Shown here piece after piece: positions 42,131-51,687 of a stretch of DNA of 55,058 bases (position 1 is its first letter; every line of letters begins with the position of its first letter). The notes below the pieces were generated by a model that was not told where the DNA came from, did not search any database, and was given only the letters and a program-made list of their open reading frames with translations. Where the stretch lies: assembly GCA_028532915.1 (NCBI GenBank), contig JAQQAI010000050.1:1-55058 (forward strand), given 5' to 3'. Both the position numbers and the translations under genes were made by a program. The stretch is from Sphaerochaetaceae bacterium (GTDB taxonomy: Bacteria; Spirochaetota; Spirochaetia; Sphaerochaetales; Sphaerochaetaceae).

Positions 42131-44311
42131 ATGGAAGTAAGAGATTATATCCAGCGAAACTATACACCCTATGACGGGGACGAATCATTTTTGGCACCCC
42201 CTACAGAGCGTACAGCTGCTCTCTGGGAGAAGGTGAAGGCTCTTTTGAAGACGGAGCAAAAGAGAGGTGGAATGTATGCGATAGACAATGAGACGATCGC
42301 CTCCATCACTTCGCACGATCCGGGATATATTGACCGGGACCTGGAGACCATCGTGGGGCTTCAGACCGATGAGGCCCTTAAAAGAGCTATCATGCCGTTC
42401 GGCGGGATCAGGCTCGTGAAAACTTCATTGAAGGCGTACGGAAAGGAGCTTCCTTCCAGAGTCGATGATATTTTCACCTACCGCAAGACTCACAATGACG
42501 GAGTATTCGATGTTTATACCGATGAGATGAAGAAAGTCAGACACAGCGGGATCGTTACCGGACTGCCCGATTCGTACGGCAGGGGGCGGATCATCGGTGA
42601 TTACAGGAAGATCGCTCTTTTCGGTACGGCTTACCTGATCGAAGAGAGAGAACAGATCAAGCGTGAAGCTGTCGGCGATGTGATGGATGAAACTCTTATC
42701 AGACACAGGGAGGAACTCAGTGAACAGATCCGTGCTCTGAAGGAGCTGACCGGGATGGCCCGTTCCTATTCGTTCGACATCTCCAAGCCCGCAAAAGATA
42801 CCAGGGAGGCTCTTCAGTGGATCTATTTCGCCTACCTGGCATCCACGAAAGAACAGAATGGTGCGGCAATGTCTCTGGGAAGAGTATCAACTTTCCTCGA
42901 TATCTACAGTGAAAAAGACCTGAGGGAAAACATCTATACCGAAAGTGAGATTCAGGAGATGGTCGATCATTTCGTCATGAAGCTGCGGCTCATACGATTT
43001 TTGAGGACTCCCGCCTATGATGAACTGTTCAGCGGTGATCCGACCTGGGTTACAGAGAGTATCGGCGGAATCTCAATTGACGGTCGACATCTGGTTACGA
43101 AGATGAGCTACCGATTCCTTCATACTCTCACGAATCTCGGTCCGGCTCCCGAGCCCAATCTTACCGTTCTCTACAGCGATAAACTGCCCGGGTCCTTCAG
43201 ACGCTACTGTGCCGCCATGTCGATCAGAACGAGTTCCATCCAGTATGAGAATGATGATATCATGAAGGTTCATCACGGTGATGATTACGGTATCGCCTGC
43301 TGTGTCTCGGCTATGAGAATCGGAAAGCAGATGCAGTTCTTCGGTGCACGCGTCAATCTGGCAAAGGCTCTGCTGTATGCGGTCAACGGAGGCAAGGATG
43401 AGATAAGCGGAGAGCAGATCGCACCCGAATTCGCCCCTGTCACCTCCCGGTTCCTTGATTATGATGAAGTGATACGCAAGTTCGAGACGATGTGCGACTG
43501 GCTGGCGAAACTCTATGTCGACACTCTCAACGTCATCCACTACATGCACGACAAATACAGCTACGAGAGAATTCAGATGGCATTGCATGATGAACATGTG
43601 GTAAGAACACTGGCAGGAGGGATAGCAGGCCTTTCGGTCGTCGCAGACAGTCTCTCTGCGATTAAGTATGCGAAGGTGAAGACTATCAGGGATGAGAACA
43701 ATCTCGTGTACGATTATGAGATCGAAGGTGATTATCCGGCATACGGGAACAATGATGACCGGGTCGATTCTATTGCCGCATGGATAGTCGAGATGTTCCA
43801 GAGCAAACTGACCAGGCATCATACCTACCGCAACAGCATCCCGACACTTTCAGTTCTCACGATTACCAGTAATGTGGTCTACGGGAAGAAGACGGGGAAT
43901 ACTCCTGATGGAAGGAAGAAGGGGGAACCCTTCGCTCCGGGAGCAAATCCGATGCACAAAAGAGATCACAGCGGTTCTGTCGCATCGATGAAAAGTGTTG
44001 CCAAACTTCCCTACGAGAAAGCAGAAGACGGAATCTCTTATACTTTCAGTATTGTTCCTTCTGCTCTGGGTAAGACTCAGGATGATCAGGTGACGAACCT
44101 TGTCACGCTTCTTGACGGCTATGTCATGGAAAAGGGACATCATATCAATGTGAATGTTGTCGAAAAGGAACTGTTGCTGGATGCGATGGATCATCCGGAA
44201 AAATATCCGCAGCTGACCATCCGTGTGAGCGGTTATGCCGTGAATTTTGTAAAACTCACCAGAGAGCAGCAGCTTGATGTGATCAACAGAACGTTTCACA
44301 GCGTATTATAA
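42131..44311 (+). CDS. pflB: Pyruvate formate-lyase
   Basis: The 726-aa glycyl-radical enzyme has the adjacent catalytic cysteines Cys390-Cys391 in [12 protein letters not shown] and the radical glycine Gly701 in [12 protein letters not shown]. The substrate-loop region [19 protein letters not shown] is also typical of true PFL. It turns pyruvate and CoA into formate and acetyl-CoA. AGGAG precedes the ATG at 42131; the longer reading to 42071 crosses the promoter. It is followed after 14 bases by its activase. Confidence 0.96.
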   Translation: MEVRDYIQRNYTPYDGDESFLAPPTERTAALWEKVKALLKTEQKRGGMYAIDNETIASITSHDPGYIDRDLETIVGLQTDEALKRAIMPFGGIRLVKTSLKAYGKELPSRVDDIFTYRKTHNDGVFDVYTDEMKKVRHSGIVTGLPDSYGRGRIIGDYRKIALFGTAYLIEEREQIKREAVGDVMDETLIRHREELSEQIRALKELTGMARSYSFDISKPAKDTREALQWIYFAYLASTKEQNGAAMSLGRVSTFLDIYSEKDLRENIYTESEIQEMVDHFVMKLRLIRFLRTPAYDELFSGDPTWVTESIGGISIDGRHLVTKMSYRFLHTLTNLGPAPEPNLTVLYSDKLPGSFRRYCAAMSIRTSSIQYENDDIMKVHHGDDYGIACCVSAMRIGKQMQFFGARVNLAKALLYAVNGGKDEISGEQIAPEFAPVTSRFLDYDEVIRKFETMCDWLAKLYVDTLNVIHYMHDKYSYERIQMALHDEHVVRTLAGGIAGLSVVADSLSAIKYAKVKTIRDENNLVYDYEIEGDYPAYGNNDDRVDSIAAWIVEMFQSKLTRHHTYRNSIPTLSVLTITSNVVYGKKTGNTPDGRKKGEPFAPGANPMHKRDHSGSVASMKSVAKLPYEKAEDGISYTFSIVPSALGKTQDDQVTNLVTLLDGYVMEKGHHINVNVVEKELLLDAMDHPEKYPQLTIRVSGYAVNFVKLTREQQLDVINRTFHSVL

Positions 44312-44325
44312 GGCAGGAAAAGTAG

Positions 44326-45069
44326 ATGAAAACGGAAGGAAGAATACACTCTCTAGAGACTCTTGCGACGCTCGACGGTCCGGGACTCAGATATGCTCTG
44401 TTCATGCAGGGCTGCAAAATGAGATGCAGATATTGTCATAACCCCGATTCGTGGTCTGTGAACTCGGGGACGGTGAAGACTGTAGATGAAGTGATCGGCG
44501 ATGTGCTTTCCTATTCTTCCTTCCTGAGAAACGGGGGGCTCACCATCAGCGGCGGAGAGCCTCTGCTGCAATCCGATTTTGTTTATGAATTGATAAGGGA
44601 AGCTAAACACCATCGTATCCACACTGCAGTCGATACTGCCGGATCTGTTCCCCTTGAGATCTCGAAGAAGGTGTTGGATGAAGTCGATATGGTTCTTCTG
44701 GATATCAAGAGCGTAGATAGAGAGGAACATCTCAGACTGACCTGTCACAGCAGTGATAATACCCTCGATACGCTCAACTATCTCGAATCGATCGGGAAGC
44801 GTGTGTGGATACGACATGTTCTCGTTCCCGGCTATACTCTCGATGAGAAGAAGATTCATGCTCTTGGGCGCTTTCTCGAACAGTACAGCTGTATCGAAAC
44901 TGTGGATCTTCTTCCGTTCCATCAGCTCGGAGCGTTCAAATGGAAGGAGCTGGGGATCAGATATGAACTCAAAGATACGAAAGAGGTGAGTATGAGCGAG
45001 CTCAACAGTGCACTCGAGATCCTCGGACAGTATAATGTGAATGTGACGAGGGCTAAATCTGCCGGCTGA
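44326..45069 (+). CDS. pflA: Pyruvate formate-lyase-activating enzyme
   Basis: The 247-aa radical-SAM protein has the cluster motif GCKMRCRYCHNPDSW (C-x3-C-x2-C) near residue 30, GGLTISGGEPLLQ and a TIM-barrel rest with VWIRHVLVPGYTLDE. It makes the glycyl radical on PflB. Length matches the short single-cluster form. It lies 14 bases after pflB and shares its promoter. Confidence 0.95.
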   Translation: MKTEGRIHSLETLATLDGPGLRYALFMQGCKMRCRYCHNPDSWSVNSGTVKTVDEVIGDVLSYSSFLRNGGLTISGGEPLLQSDFVYELIREAKHHRIHTAVDTAGSVPLEISKKVLDEVDMVLLDIKSVDREEHLRLTCHSSDNTLDTLNYLESIGKRVWIRHVLVPGYTLDEKKIHALGRFLEQYSCIETVDLLPFHQLGAFKWKELGIRYELKDTKEVSMSELNSALEILGQYNVNVTRAKSAG

Positions 45070-45086
45070 AAACGAAGAGAACAGTA

Positions 45087-45114
45087 TTGTTCCTGTCAGT
45101 TCCTGTGGTATAAT
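45087..45114 (+). promoter_or_regulatory. Promoter of the guanine deaminase gene
   Basis: TTGTTC (45087-45092), 16-bp spacer and an extended -10 TGGTATAAT (TATAAT at 45109-45114). Confidence 0.65.
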
Positions 45115-45148
45115 CTCGTCTGGACTTTTTAGATTGAGAGAGGACCTG

Positions 45149-45619
45149 ATGGATAAAAACGAGATTATGAGACTTGCGGCTGCAGAAGCCGAAAAGACGA
45201 TGAGAGAGAATATCGGAGGACCGTTCGGAGCGGCCATCGTGAAAGACGGAAAGCTGATTGCTGTCGCGAGCAACACCGTTTTACGTGACAGTGACCCTTC
45301 CGCACATGCTGAAGTGAATGCGATCAGAAAAGCCGGCAGGATCCTTCAGACCCATGATCTTTCAGGATGTGAGATCTATGCGACAGGATATCCCTGTCCT
45401 ATGTGTCTTTCGGCGATCATCTGGGCGAACATCAAGAAAGTCTACTACGGATGTGAGGCCTGGGAAGCGGAAAAAGCCGGCTTCAGAGATGATATGATCT
45501 ATGATTATCTTGAGAAAAACAGAAAGGACGAGAATCTTCTGAAACTCGATCAGGTAGGCCACGACGATTGTGAACGTCTGTATGAGGAATATACGAAAGA
45601 AAAGAAGACTGTGTATTGA
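45149..45619 (+). CDS. guaD: Guanine deaminase (cytidine-deaminase fold)
   Basis: The 156-aa product has the zinc motifs AHAEVNAIRKA with the catalytic Glu and YPCPMCLSAIIWANI, and then YYGCEAWEAEKAGFRDDMIYDYL, which matches the B. subtilis-type guanine deaminase C-terminal region more closely than tRNA-adenosine deaminase. It would convert guanine to xanthine. Its own promoter and a GAGAGGA site support the ATG at 45149. It ends two bases from the convergent regulator. Confidence 0.82.
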   Translation: MDKNEIMRLAAAEAEKTMRENIGGPFGAAIVKDGKLIAVASNTVLRDSDPSAHAEVNAIRKAGRILQTHDLSGCEIYATGYPCPMCLSAIIWANIKKVYYGCEAWEAEKAGFRDDMIYDYLEKNRKDENLLKLDQVGHDDCERLYEEYTKEKKTVY

Positions 45620-45621
45620 AT

Positions 45622-46764
45622 CTATAGAGATATCGGAGAATCGGGATTACTCGATACTCCTTCTTTTAATTCTCCGCTGTATGTGACTGTTCTGCTTGAA
45701 AGTGAAAGATCTTTCTCTCTCTCTATCATCATCTTTACTGCCGCCTTGCCGATCTGTTCCAGCGGTTGCCTTATTGTAGAGATCGACATATCAAACAAAT
45801 ACCCCAAATCATCAAAACTTCCGATCAGAATATCATGTGGAACTGATATCCCCAGTTTCCGGAGAGTGGTTATCAGAGAGACTGCCGCACGGTCAATAAG
45901 TGTGATGATTCCGTCAGGTTTGTATTTTTTAAGTACCTCTGCGACTTCTTCGGTATGTTCCGGTTTGCAGGTTACCATGTAAGCCTCAGTCGGAGGAATC
46001 CCGTGATCGAACAGGGCCTCATGGAAGCCCATAAGTCGGAGCTTATATGAGTTTTTGGAATACGGCAGAGTAAGAAATAAAATCTTCTTTGCTCCTTTTT
46101 CGATCATATGAGAAGTTATGGTATACCCGGCGTGAACATGGTCCAGACTTACCAGATCATATGAGCTTCTTTGCGGGTATTGAGTGATATCCGCATCTAC
46201 AAGTACGATTGGGATATTAGCATTGGTAAAGGAGTTTACAATGAATGTATTGGCTTCATCTGAGTATTCATTATATTCGAACGGAGCGAAAAATACGCCT
46301 TTGATACCGAGTTCTATATAACTGTCGCATATATCCTTTATCTGCTGCTGCAGATTCGACGCAGAGGGTGAGATATATCCTCCCCAGATAAGAGATGCAT
46401 TAAGATGTGAAATGCTCTCTGCTATAGAATCAGTGATCGTTTTGAAGATGAATCCCGGCCCCAAATTGGGGAATATCAGTCCGTATAATGATTGACCGTT
46501 GGTCTTTGTGGAGAACTCTCTGGTTGTTTCAATCTCTGCAGGTTGAGGATTTATAAAAGTTCCCGATCCCTGAATCGTGGAAACGATCTTTTCATTGATG
46601 AGCATCCTCAGAGCCTTCTGCAGTGTAGGGCGTGAGCATTTGTATGTTTCGGTCAAGATGTATTCCGGAGGAAGCTTTCCTGCCTCCTTGAATTCATCCA
46701 TAAGGATTCTTTCTTTTAGATCCTCATAGATGAATTCGAATTTTAATGGTTTTTTCAATGTCAT
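45622..46764 (-). CDS. GntR/LacI-hybrid regulator (AraR type)
   Basis: The 380-aa product combines an N-terminal GntR winged helix (residues about 8-75, FIYEDLKERILMDEFKEAGKLPPEYILTETYKCSRPTLQKALRML) with a C-terminal periplasmic-binding-protein-like sugar sensor (residues about 90-370). This is the architecture of AraR. It is divergent from the sugar operon at 47015-54604, and ATTTGTAAAT-like palindromes occupy the region between, so it is the likely repressor. TTTACA, 16 bp, TAGAAT form its own promoter, overlapping one TTTACA half-site. Confidence 0.9.
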   Translation of the reverse strand: MTLKKPLKFEFIYEDLKERILMDEFKEAGKLPPEYILTETYKCSRPTLQKALRMLINEKIVSTIQGSGTFINPQPAEIETTREFSTKTNGQSLYGLIFPNLGPGFIFKTITDSIAESISHLNASLIWGGYISPSASNLQQQIKDICDSYIELGIKGVFFAPFEYNEYSDEANTFIVNSFTNANIPIVLVDADITQYPQRSSYDLVSLDHVHAGYTITSHMIEKGAKKILFLTLPYSKNSYKLRLMGFHEALFDHGIPPTEAYMVTCKPEHTEEVAEVLKKYKPDGIITLIDRAAVSLITTLRKLGISVPHDILIGSFDDLGYLFDMSISTIRQPLEQIGKAAVKMMIEREKDLSLSSRTVTYSGELKEGVSSNPDSPISL

Positions 46765-46859
46765 ATATAATCCTGAACTAAATTTATTCTATGCTTGTAA
46801 AAAAGAGTGTAAACCTTGTTTTATAATTTTACAACAGTTTGACAACTTACACTACTTAA

Positions 46860-46981
46860 TTTTACAAATTTATCGATATTTTTATATCTACACAAATTTT
46901 GTAAAAAATATTTTGACAAATACGAAAAAGCGTTCTACAGTAAATAAAGTAATTTGCAAATAATCTTTTAAATTTGTAAAT
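46860..46981 (+). promoter_or_regulatory. Operator cluster and promoter of the sugar operon
   Basis: The promoter is TTGACA (46913-46918), 17 bp, TACAGT (46936-46941). Dyads lie at 46860-46869 (TTTTACAAAT), 46897-46906 (TTTTGTAAAA), 46952-46961 (ATTTGCAAAT) and 46972-46981 (ATTTGTAAAT). The last two are centred 20 bp apart, on the same DNA face, just downstream of the start. They resemble the AraR half-site ATTTGT. Confidence 0.65.
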
Positions 46982-47014
46982 AAGTAAACATTGAAAACAT
47001 ATAGGGGATCAGCT

Positions 47015-48544
47015 ATGTCTCAGGAAATTCCGATTATTGAATTACACAATATCTCAAAGAAATTCCCCGGAGTGAAGGCTCTCGATAATATGACCTTATC
47101 TGCCCGTGAAGGAGAGGTTCATTCCATCTGTGGTGAGAACGGAGCCGGAAAGTCAACACTCATGAAAATTATCAATGGCATTTACAAGCCCGACAGCGGG
47201 GAGATCAAAATCGGGGGGGAAGTAGCAAAAATCAATTCCCCTCTTGATGCGAAATCCTACGGAATTGCGATGGTCTATCAGGAGTGCGCATATGTTCCTG
47301 AAATGACCGTAGCTGAGAGTATGTTCGTAGGAAGTCTGCCTCTGAACAGGATCGGAACTGTTGACTGGAAGTATGTCTATGAGCATGCCCAGTATCTTCT
47401 AGATAAAGAACAGATGATAAAACCTTCTCAGCTTCCTCATGGGATAAAAACTAAATTGAAAGATGTCAGTCTTGCCACTGTTCAGCTGCTCGAGATTACA
47501 AAGGCAATCAGTAAAGATGCCAAGATAATCATCATGGATGAGCCCACATCATCTTTACCCAATGTAGAGACTGAACTGTTGTTGGAGAAAATCATCGAAC
47601 TCAAAAAAAGAGGTAAATGTATCCTGTATATCTCTCATAAGATGGATGAAATTTTCAAGATTTCCGATACCATTACAATCTTCCGTGATGGTCAGCATAT
47701 CACAACGAAACCGGCTTCAGATCTGAATATCGATTCAGTTGTTTCTCTCATGGTAGGCAGAGAACTGGTGAATGATTATCCGAAAGAGAAAATTCAAATC
47801 GGTGATATAAAGCTGAATGTAAGGGATCTTCACAAAAAGGGTGTCTTCAAGAACATCAATTTCAATGTTAAAGCTGGAGAGATTGTCGGGTTCGCGGGAC
47901 TTGTCGGAGCCGGAAGAACAGAGGTCGCCCTGGCTTTAAGCGGTGTCGATCCCTACGATGATGGTGTCGTTGAAGTTGACGGTCATCAGGTTACTATCAA
48001 AAACGTTCCCGACAGCATCAGAAATAATATCGCAATGGTGTCTGAAGACAGAAGGAAATACGGGTTGGTTACAGTCAGGAATGTCAGAGAGAATATGGCT
48101 CTTCCCAATCTGGATAAATTCATAAGAAATGGCCACCTTCATAGAAAAGAGGAAATAGATGCAGTCAACGAGAAATGCGATTCGATGAGAATTAAAACTC
48201 CGACGATCGAGACTGTGACAAAGAATCTCAGCGGAGGTAATCAGCAAAAGGTCGTTCTCGCAAAATGGCTCATACGGGCTGGATCGATCATGATACTTGA
48301 TGAGCCGACCAGAGGAATCGATGTCGGAGCAAAATTCGAGATCTATAAGCTGATGGTGTCGATGGCAAAAGAAGGGAAAGCGATCGTGATGATCTCTTCA
48401 GAAATGCCGGAACTTCTCGGAATGTGTGACCGGTTGTATGTCATGCACGAAGGAGAGATAGTGAAAGAGTTTGACCGATCTGAATTCTCTCAGGAGAAGA
48501 TCATGCATTATGCGGCGGGAGCTCATAATTTTACCAGAAAATAA
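47015..48544 (+). CDS. Sugar ABC transporter ATPase, CUT2 family (RbsA/MglA/XylG type)
   Basis: The 509-aa product has two ABC domains. The first has Walker A GENGAGKSTLMKI and a signature reduced to KLKDVSLATVQLLEI in place of LSGGQQ; the second has the degenerate nucleotide site usual in the family and the signature LSGGNQQKVVLAKW. It powers pentose, polyol or hexose uptake with the next two genes. AGGGGA six bases upstream supports ATG 47015. First gene of the operon. Confidence 0.93.
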   Translation: MSQEIPIIELHNISKKFPGVKALDNMTLSAREGEVHSICGENGAGKSTLMKIINGIYKPDSGEIKIGGEVAKINSPLDAKSYGIAMVYQECAYVPEMTVAESMFVGSLPLNRIGTVDWKYVYEHAQYLLDKEQMIKPSQLPHGIKTKLKDVSLATVQLLEITKAISKDAKIIIMDEPTSSLPNVETELLLEKIIELKKRGKCILYISHKMDEIFKISDTITIFRDGQHITTKPASDLNIDSVVSLMVGRELVNDYPKEKIQIGDIKLNVRDLHKKGVFKNINFNVKAGEIVGFAGLVGAGRTEVALALSGVDPYDDGVVEVDGHQVTIKNVPDSIRNNIAMVSEDRRKYGLVTVRNVRENMALPNLDKFIRNGHLHRKEEIDAVNEKCDSMRIKTPTIETVTKNLSGGNQQKVVLAKWLIRAGSIMILDEPTRGIDVGAKFEIYKLMVSMAKEGKAIVMISSEMPELLGMCDRLYVMHEGEIVKEFDRSEFSQEKIMHYAAGAHNFTRK

Positions 48545-48566
48545 AAAGGGTGAGGATATAGAGGTT

Positions 48567-49535
48567 ATGAAAACATTGACTAACAGATTTGAACGAGTGA
48601 AGTATATTGCTGTAAAGAATAGCATCTATTTGATTTTAGGGGTGATTTTCATCATCAGTTCATTATTGAACGAGAACTTTCTGACAGTATTGAATCTGAG
48701 AAATGTGTTGAGGCAGATTTCGGTTATAACAATTCTGGCATTTGGAGAGACTCTACTCATCATAGCAGGGATGATAGACTTGTCGGTTGGTGCTGTGTTC
48801 GCAGTAGCCGGGATATTATCTATTACTGTGTTTAAAATCACAGGATCCTTATTGTTGGCTTTGATCGTCGGAATATTATCAGGTGTTGTCCTGAATATTA
48901 TCAGCGGGATGCTTGTCAGTTATTTCAAGACGCCTCCTTTCATAGCGACACTGGCGTTGATGACAATCGCCAGAGGTTTCGTGCTCTTGATAACCAAAGG
49001 GCAGAATATTTATCAGATAGGAAGATTTGTGGAATTCGGGCAGGGTTCTATCGGTTTTATTCCGACGCCTGTAGTGTTCATGTTTCTGATGCTGATAGTC
49101 ACCTGGTATATTCTCAATCATACCCGACTTGGTCGTGCCATCTACGCCATCGGCGGTAACGAGGAAGCTGCAATGGCTTCTGGTATTCAGGTAGCAAAGA
49201 CGAAATTTATTGTCTATGTAATCAACGGAGCGTTCGTTGGACTTGCCGGTGTTCTATTCATGTCCCGCGTGAATGCAGGTCTTCCGAATGCTGGAATAGG
49301 GTTCGAGCTGGAAGCACTTACAGTTGCCATTATCGGAGGAACGAGCTTCTCAGGAGGTATCGGAACTGCAGCCGGGACTCTTGCCGGTGGATTCATCGTC
49401 GGGCTGCTCAATAACATCATGAATCTTGTCGGAGTCAATTCTTACGTGCAGCAGATCATCAAAGGTGTGATTATCGCTCTTGCAGTTATTTTCGATATGG
49501 CGGCTAAAAATAGAAGGGCTAGACCGGAAGAATAA
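48567..49535 (+). CDS. Sugar ABC transporter permease, CUT2 family (RbsC type)
   Basis: The 322-aa membrane protein has eight to ten helices and the RbsC motifs FGETLLIIAGMIDLSVGAVFAV, AIYAIGGNEEAAMASGIQV and TVAIIGGTSFSGGIGTAAGTLAG. It forms the channel with the ATPase upstream, 22 bases away. The ATG at 48567 gives the usual short cytosolic start; the longer reading from 48471 overlaps the ATPase gene. Confidence 0.93.
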   Translation: MKTLTNRFERVKYIAVKNSIYLILGVIFIISSLLNENFLTVLNLRNVLRQISVITILAFGETLLIIAGMIDLSVGAVFAVAGILSITVFKITGSLLLALIVGILSGVVLNIISGMLVSYFKTPPFIATLALMTIARGFVLLITKGQNIYQIGRFVEFGQGSIGFIPTPVVFMFLMLIVTWYILNHTRLGRAIYAIGGNEEAAMASGIQVAKTKFIVYVINGAFVGLAGVLFMSRVNAGLPNAGIGFELEALTVAIIGGTSFSGGIGTAAGTLAGGFIVGLLNNIMNLVGVNSYVQQIIKGVIIALAVIFDMAAKNRRARPEE

Positions 49536-49602
49536 TATTGATTGTTTTTTAAATCAGATTGTAAATCTGAAAAAAAATAGTTTTTCAAAAAGGAGAAAAG
49601 GT

Positions 49603-50574
49603 ATGAAAAAAGTATTGATTTTAATGCTCGCAGTATTATTGATCAGTTCTAGTGTTGTGTTTGCAGCAGGAAGCAGTGAACAAGAGGATGATGTGTTCAA
49701 GGTAGCATATATTGCCCGTGCACAGGGTGATTCATTCGCTTCTTGGCTTGCGAATTCGATTCAGCAGGAGATGGATAAATATCCTGACATGGAAGTAGAT
49801 ATCATGGACGGTCAGGCAAGTGATGAAAAAGTGAACTCATTCATCGAAAACAGTATCACAAACCAGTATGATCTTATCATTCTACAGCCGAATAACGGTG
49901 AAGCCCAGACACCTTATGTACTTCAGGTTGTTGCGGCCGGTATCCCAATTATTCTTACCAATCCTAGAATTCCAGATCTGATGGGGACGACATATAGTGT
50001 TGATGCCGACCCGTACGAACAAGGTGCTGTCAACGCCCGTTATGCTGTTGATCTTGTTCCTCAGAACGCAAAGGTTGTTGTTCTTAATGGTCCTGCAGGA
50101 AACATGCACTCGACTGCAAGAGAATTGGCCTGGGATAAGGAATTCTTCGCAAAAAGACCTGACGTGACTATCGTCGGTGAACAGATTGCTCACTGGAATA
50201 AAGATGAGGCTATGAGCTTCATGGAAGACTGGGTACAGGCAAATGACAAAATCGATGCAGTAATTTCAATGAACGACAATATGGCAGCAGGTGCCCTTGA
50301 AGTAGTGAAAGACAATCCTAAGTACGATGATCTTCTGGTCTTCGGTGTTGATGGAACCGCGGAAGCAGCTCTGCTGATCGAAGAAGGAAGATTAACTTCA
50401 ACTTCTTTCCAGAATGCTTATGAACTTGCAATTAAAAATGCAAAACTCGCACATGATATTCTTACAGGTGAAGTAACAGATCTTGTCGATACAGATATCG
50501 ATTGTCCTTTGATTACGAAAGAAAACGTGGAACTTCTTATGGATGCTCATAGAGCAACCGGAGCAATCCAATAA
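49603..50574 (+). CDS. Periplasmic sugar-binding protein (RbsB type)
   Basis: The 323-aa product has a signal peptide ending VVFA-AGSS, without a lipobox cysteine, and a type I periplasmic binding fold (VAYIARAQGDSFASWLANSIQQEM, PNNGEAQTPYVLQVVAAGIPIILTN, INDNMAAGALE-like MNDNMAAGALEVV). It would deliver a sugar or sugar alcohol to the permease. AGGAG precedes the ATG. It is placed third rather than first in the operon, and a perfect hairpin follows. Confidence 0.92.
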   Translation: MKKVLILMLAVLLISSSVVFAAGSSEQEDDVFKVAYIARAQGDSFASWLANSIQQEMDKYPDMEVDIMDGQASDEKVNSFIENSITNQYDLIILQPNNGEAQTPYVLQVVAAGIPIILTNPRIPDLMGTTYSVDADPYEQGAVNARYAVDLVPQNAKVVVLNGPAGNMHSTARELAWDKEFFAKRPDVTIVGEQIAHWNKDEAMSFMEDWVQANDKIDAVISMNDNMAAGALEVVKDNPKYDDLLVFGVDGTAEAALLIEEGRLTSTSFQNAYELAIKNAKLAHDILTGEVTDLVDTDIDCPLITKENVELLMDAHRATGAIQ

Positions 50575-50588
50575 GTTGGATGATTATA

Positions 50589-50618
50589 TTCAGGTGCAGG
50601 TTTTTTCCTGCACCTGAA
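50589..50618 (+). repeat. Perfect 12-bp inverted repeat after the binding-protein gene
   Basis: TTCAGGTGCAGG (50589-50600) and CCTGCACCTGAA (50607-50618) flank six T. Such hairpins after binding-protein genes protect the upstream mRNA end or cause partial termination, raising the binding protein over the enzymes downstream. Confidence 0.8.
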
Positions 50619-50639
50619 ATAATGAATGGAGAAAAGAAA

Positions 50640-51671
50640 ATGAAAGCTTTAGTACTGGAATCAGTGAATACTTTAAATCTGAGAGATTTTCCGATCGAAG
50701 AATCTGTCGGCGCTTACGATGTGAAAATTGAGATAAAGGCTTGTGGCATCTGCGGAAGCGATGTTCACTACTATAAAGAGGGAGCGATTGGCGATTTTGT
50801 CGTGAATGAACCTATGATTCTTGGACACGAAGCGGCTGGAAAGGTGATAGAAATTGGCAAGAAGGTTACAGATCTTAAAGTCGGAGATTACGTCTGTATG
50901 GAACCCGGGGTTCCGAATATGCAATCTCATGAAGTTCTCGAAGGGAACTACCATCTTGATAAAGATATCAGCTTTTGGGCCACTCCACCTGTTCATGGCG
51001 TGATGAGAGAGACTGTTGTGCATCCTGCAAGATTCTGTTTCAAGCTTCCTGAAGGAATGACCTTTGCGGAAGGTGCGATGATGGAACCACTCGCCACCGG
51101 TATTGAAGCTGCAAAAAAAGCCCGCATTGCTCCCGGAGATGTTGCTTTGGTCACTGGATCAGGAACAATCGGAAGTGTGATTGCTCTTTCAGCTCTGGCC
51201 GGGGGATGTAGCAAGGTCTATGTAAGTGATGTCAAACAGGAAAAGCTGGACATTATTGGATCATACGACAATATCATCGCCGTGAATTCCAGTAAAGTTG
51301 ATCTGGTCGATTTTATCATGAAAGAGACTGAAGGTCGTGGAGCTGATGTTTCCTTTGAAGCTTCAGGAAGCACAAAAGTCTTTCCGGATATTCTCTCCTG
51401 TACACGTAGAGGAGGAACAATCGTGCTGGTCGGAATGTCAAATGATCCTGTTCCTCTGAATGTTCCGCTTCTTCAGGTTCGCGGTCTTAGTATTGAAACC
51501 TTATTCAGGTATACGAATACATTCGATCGTGCTGTCAGATATATCGAGTCTGGGGCCATTAATATCAAACCGCTTATTTCAAAAACCTTCTCATTTGAAG
51601 ATTCTATCAAAGCATATGAATATGCCGCAGCCGGTCATCCTGATGTAATCAAAGTGATGATCGAGATGTAG
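50640..51671 (+). CDS. Zinc-dependent polyol dehydrogenase (sorbitol/xylitol dehydrogenase-like)
   Basis: The 343-aa medium-chain dehydrogenase has catalytic zinc ligands in [12 protein letters not shown] and GHEAAGKV, and an NAD(H) Rossmann loop [17 protein letters not shown]. The structural-zinc lobe lacks its four cysteines ([30 protein letters not shown]), like animal sorbitol dehydrogenase. It probably oxidises a pentitol or hexitol to a ketose. GGAG is eight bases before the ATG. Confidence 0.87.
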   Translation: MKALVLESVNTLNLRDFPIEESVGAYDVKIEIKACGICGSDVHYYKEGAIGDFVVNEPMILGHEAAGKVIEIGKKVTDLKVGDYVCMEPGVPNMQSHEVLEGNYHLDKDISFWATPPVHGVMRETVVHPARFCFKLPEGMTFAEGAMMEPLATGIEAAKKARIAPGDVALVTGSGTIGSVIALSALAGGCSKVYVSDVKQEKLDIIGSYDNIIAVNSSKVDLVDFIMKETEGRGADVSFEASGSTKVFPDILSCTRRGGTIVLVGMSNDPVPLNVPLLQVRGLSIETLFRYTNTFDRAVRYIESGAINIKPLISKTFSFEDSIKAYEYAAAGHPDVIKVMIEM

Positions 51672-51687
51672 GGAAAGGAGTAACTAT

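Noticed and set aside
42189-42205. TTGGCACC as another sigma-54 element
   Set aside because: It lies inside pflB and has no TTGC at the required distance.
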